Part shown: one piece after another, positions 62,154-64,000 of the stretch
How the letters are laid out: every line of letters starts with the position of its first letter
Numbering within the stretch: position 1 is the stretch's first letter
DNA from: Actinernus sp. WN-2022
Taxonomy: Eukaryota; Cnidaria; Anthozoa; Actiniaria; Actinernidae
NCBI GenBank assembly: GCA_030867875.1
Contig: JAOWCC010001634.1
Span: 101,907,321 to 101,971,320, forward strand
Length of the DNA: 64,000 bases
Reading direction: 5' to 3'
Notes under the pieces: model-generated
What the model was told of the DNA's origin: nothing
Database searches by the model: none
What the model saw: only the letters and a program-made list of their open reading frames with translations
Translations under genes and position numbers: made by a program

Positions 62154-62687
62154 AGTGCCTATAACCCTTTTGCAATTTTGATAGCTTATGAACCTCCGAA
62201 AAGTTTTGAGTACTTCTGTGAAGAAAGTTTTGGTTTACATTGAATACTTTATGTTCTACGGCTTGTTTGAAATCGTGTAAATGTGACTTTCTGTGACCTT
62301 TCCTGACCCATGACCGCGTAGTCGAAACCTGTATGTACGTCACCTCATTAATGCATTATTCTCCATGGCGCCTTTCTATCACAACAACATCGATGCATAG
62401 AAAATATACACAGTTTGTGAGTTGTTAGTAAAGAAAAAAGTCATTTTAGTCAACATGTTATAATTGCAAAGCCGAATTAATTATATGACGTCAAGATGAC
62501 GTAAATACAGGTATCGACCCAGGCTTTTGCTTACGCGGTCATGGATCAGGAAAGGTCACATTTATACGATTTCAAACAAGCGTAGAACATAGAGTATTCA
62601 CTCAAAACCAAAACTTTCTTCACAGAAGTACTCAAAACTCTTCGGAGGTTCGTAAGCAATAAAAATTGCAAAAGGGTTATAGGCACT
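62154..62687. mobile_element. 534-bp foldback element with TTAA duplications
   Basis: TTAA flanks at 62150-62153 and 62688-62691. Ends AGTGCCTATAACCCTTTTGC and complement, arms about 170 bp. No coding content; Kolobok or piggyBac type by duplication. Confidence 0.88.
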
Positions 62688-62723
62688 TTAATGGTTCGGA
62701 GGCGAACGGTTCTGATTTTATAG

Positions 62724-62912
62724 CCGCCCCAAACAATCATATGATAATGAGTTAACTTCGCTTCAAAACGAAAACAAACAGCTCCAAACAAGGCTTCAAG
62801 AGCTTGAATCTCGTTACAACAATCTAAAACAAGAGGCTAAGATGATCAATGATGAAAACAAAAGCCTTGTAACTGCATTGAGATTACTAAACAAAAAACT
62901 ACTGAAAGATGA
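62724..62912 (+). pseudogene. Coiled-coil exon remnant
   Basis: After the acceptor TCTGATTTTATAG the frame reads SYDNELTSLQNENKQLQTRL, then QELESRYNNLKQEAKMINDE and NKSLVTALRLLNKKLLKDE, a regular heptad coiled coil. It then runs into CTCCCTTGATCCC repeats. It may be the end of a transposon ORF1-type protein or of a host gene; the other exons are not seen. Confidence 0.45.
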
Positions 62913-62919
62913 GGCCCTC

Positions 62920-63095
62920 CCAGGGGGGGTATATGCTCCCTTGATCCCTAGTTTTTTTACAGTTTCTCCCTTGATCCCTATAAATATATCTGAAATCTCC
63001 CCAAAAAGCTTTTACCCCATGCTCCCATGATCCCGAAAAATATTGTTCAGCTCCCTTGATCCCAAAAAAATATTTTGCATTGCTCCCCATATTTA
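62920..63095. repeat. CTCCCTTGATCCC repeat
   Basis: At least four spaced copies of TCCCTTGATCCC/TCCCATGATCCC separated by AT-rich linkers. It interrupts the coiled-coil frame. Confidence 0.75.
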
Positions 63096-63114
63096 AAGAT
63101 TACCTCTATTGACT

Positions 63115-64000
63115 CTATTCATAGTAGAAAAAGTCCTCTTCGAATCGCCTCTTTCTCCCTCTGCCCCCTCTTGTCCTCCTAGGCTCGTGGGACTCACGCT
63201 GTAGTTCATCAGTGACTTCAGTTTCAGCGGACAACTCAGCTGCCTCCATAACAGTGACAAGTTCGTTCGTATTTTGAAGCTGGTCAAGAAGGAGGATGAG
63301 ATCGCCCTCCTCAAGTTCTAGCATGTCATTCCTTGACTTGTAGTTAGATATAACGCACATAATATTGTTCACCTCAACATATTTCTCTGTATCTTCTGTG
63401 AATGATACGGGATTGAATGGATCTTGAATATACACCTTAGCTCTCACATTCTTCGCGCCAACATTTACATCCTCTTGAAGTGAGGCTATAACAAACAAGG
63501 TACTTGATTGACTTCGTACACAGACAATCTGACCGAGTTCGTATAATGTCTCTGGTCTGTCCCTTTGTGGCGTTGGCACAGCTGTCGCTTGACGTAGGAC
63601 TGAGAAATCCAATGGCTCGATAGTGGGAGAGTCAACTGCATAGAGATTAATGGGCAGGGTGCCAGGATTATCCTTGGTGGTCATGTTTCGTACTGTTTTC
63701 TGTGGCACACTCTGACCATACAACGCCCTCCAGTTTCTCATCTGATTGACCTGCTGCGCAGAGAGCTTTCGTGACTTTGGTGGGCGTAGTTTGGGAAGGT
63801 CCTTGTTATCCGTTGATGTGAAGGTGTGCGGATAGTAGGACTTTGGAGAGGTGAAGTAGTTGAATGGTGTATAGCACTGCCTTTTCAACCTCTCTTTGAT
63901 AACCCTACTAAATCGATAATCAAACTCGAGCTGCAAGGGCATTTCTGTGGCGCCACTTCTCATTTCTGAGAAAGTATTTTCAACGACAAGCGTCAGGACA
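63115..64000 (-). CDS. Unrecognised ORF running off the window edge
   Basis: At least 282 residues from an internal Met at 63963; the frame stays open to the window end, so the start lies outside. The N-terminal part is basic (VIKERLKRQCYTPFNYFTSP, LRPPKSRKLSAQQVNQMRNW). The centre is beta-like (YELGQIVCVRSQSSTLFVIA; KVYIQDPFNPVSFTED). The end is acidic then Arg/Gly-rich (EPRRTRGGRGRKRRFEEDFF), resembling a nuclear localisation tail. It looks like the C-terminus of a transposon-linked or nuclear protein. I cannot name a family. Confidence 0.5.
   Translation of the reverse strand, partial: VLTLVVENTFSEMRSGATEMPLQLEFDYRFSRVIKERLKRQCYTPFNYFTSPKSYYPHTFTSTDNKDLPKLRPPKSRKLSAQQVNQMRNWRALYGQSVPQKTVRNMTTKDNPGTLPINLYAVDSPTIEPLDFSVLRQATAVPTPQRDRPETLYELGQIVCVRSQSSTLFVIASLQEDVNVGAKNVRAKVYIQDPFNPVSFTEDTEKYVEVNNIMCVISNYKSRNDMLELEEGDLILLLDQLQNTNELVTVMEAAELSAETEVTDELQRESHEPRRTRGGRGRKRRFEEDFFYYE

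Overview
This window looks like nuclear DNA of an animal, most likely a cnidarian and possibly a stony coral. It is AT-rich and intron-rich. It is packed with LINE fragments, foldback/MITE elements, short palindromes and minisatellites, and some repeats (an AGAGCGGTTTTCAGTTGAGT-type MITE, many TACATGTACATG runs) resemble ones I associate with coral genomes. The taxon is an inference from repeats and protein flavour; nothing here was searched.

Positions 1-3.8 kb hold a 5S-like SINE, homopolymer runs and simple duplications. Positions 3807-30492 (+) hold one recognisable host gene, peflin (PEF1), a penta-EF-hand protein. Its seven coding exons can be followed in phase. Its introns are full of transposons: a LINE split by a 4.8 kb DNA transposon with GGATCCT arrays at both ends and by a second LINE, a nearly intact endonuclease-reverse transcriptase LINE, and many foldback elements, several with clean target-site duplications (TSDs). 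Positions 30.5-38.3 kb are intergenic, with a 1.2 kb element with an 8-bp TSD and GTCGGCCGA arrays, and a 2.4 kb TAA-flanked element enclosing a LINE 3' fragment.

The centre of interest is 38295-60410. This is a large inverted-repeat element (arms about 2.1 and 3.6 kb) bounded by a perfect 9-bp duplication, consistent with a Mutator-like (MULE) or foldback transposon. Inside it, at 41639-56593, sits a complete-looking 14,955-bp Maverick/Polinton (adintovirus-like) endogenous virus. Its ends are 273-bp terminal inverted repeats, the outer 233 bp of each being itself a near-perfect palindrome, flanked by GTATG. It has intron-free, tightly packed genes: protein-primed-type DNA polymerase B, a retroviral-type integrase with a C-terminal chromo/SH3-like region, an A32/FtsK-type packaging ATPase, a predicted double jelly-roll major capsid protein, a candidate minor capsid protein, several small membrane proteins, a Cys-rich protein and a TFIIB-like transcription factor. 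Two divergent gene pairs share a compact AT-rich promoter with a GTTGAA/TTCAAC motif, and a hairpin cassette occurs twice in opposite orientation. I could not find an adenain-like maturation protease.

The right arm of the outer element has two further insertions with TGCACC ends; one carries a small three-exon gene with a PHD finger. Positions 60.4-64 kb hold a LINE remnant, two foldback elements (one with TTAA duplications), a coiled-coil exon remnant and an unrecognised ORF running off the window edge.

The likely functional logic of the virus-like element is self-synthesis: polymerase copies it, integrase inserts it, the capsid proteins and ATPase would package it, and its own TFIIB-like factor may recognise the shared promoters. 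All the main ORFs are open, so the copy looks young.
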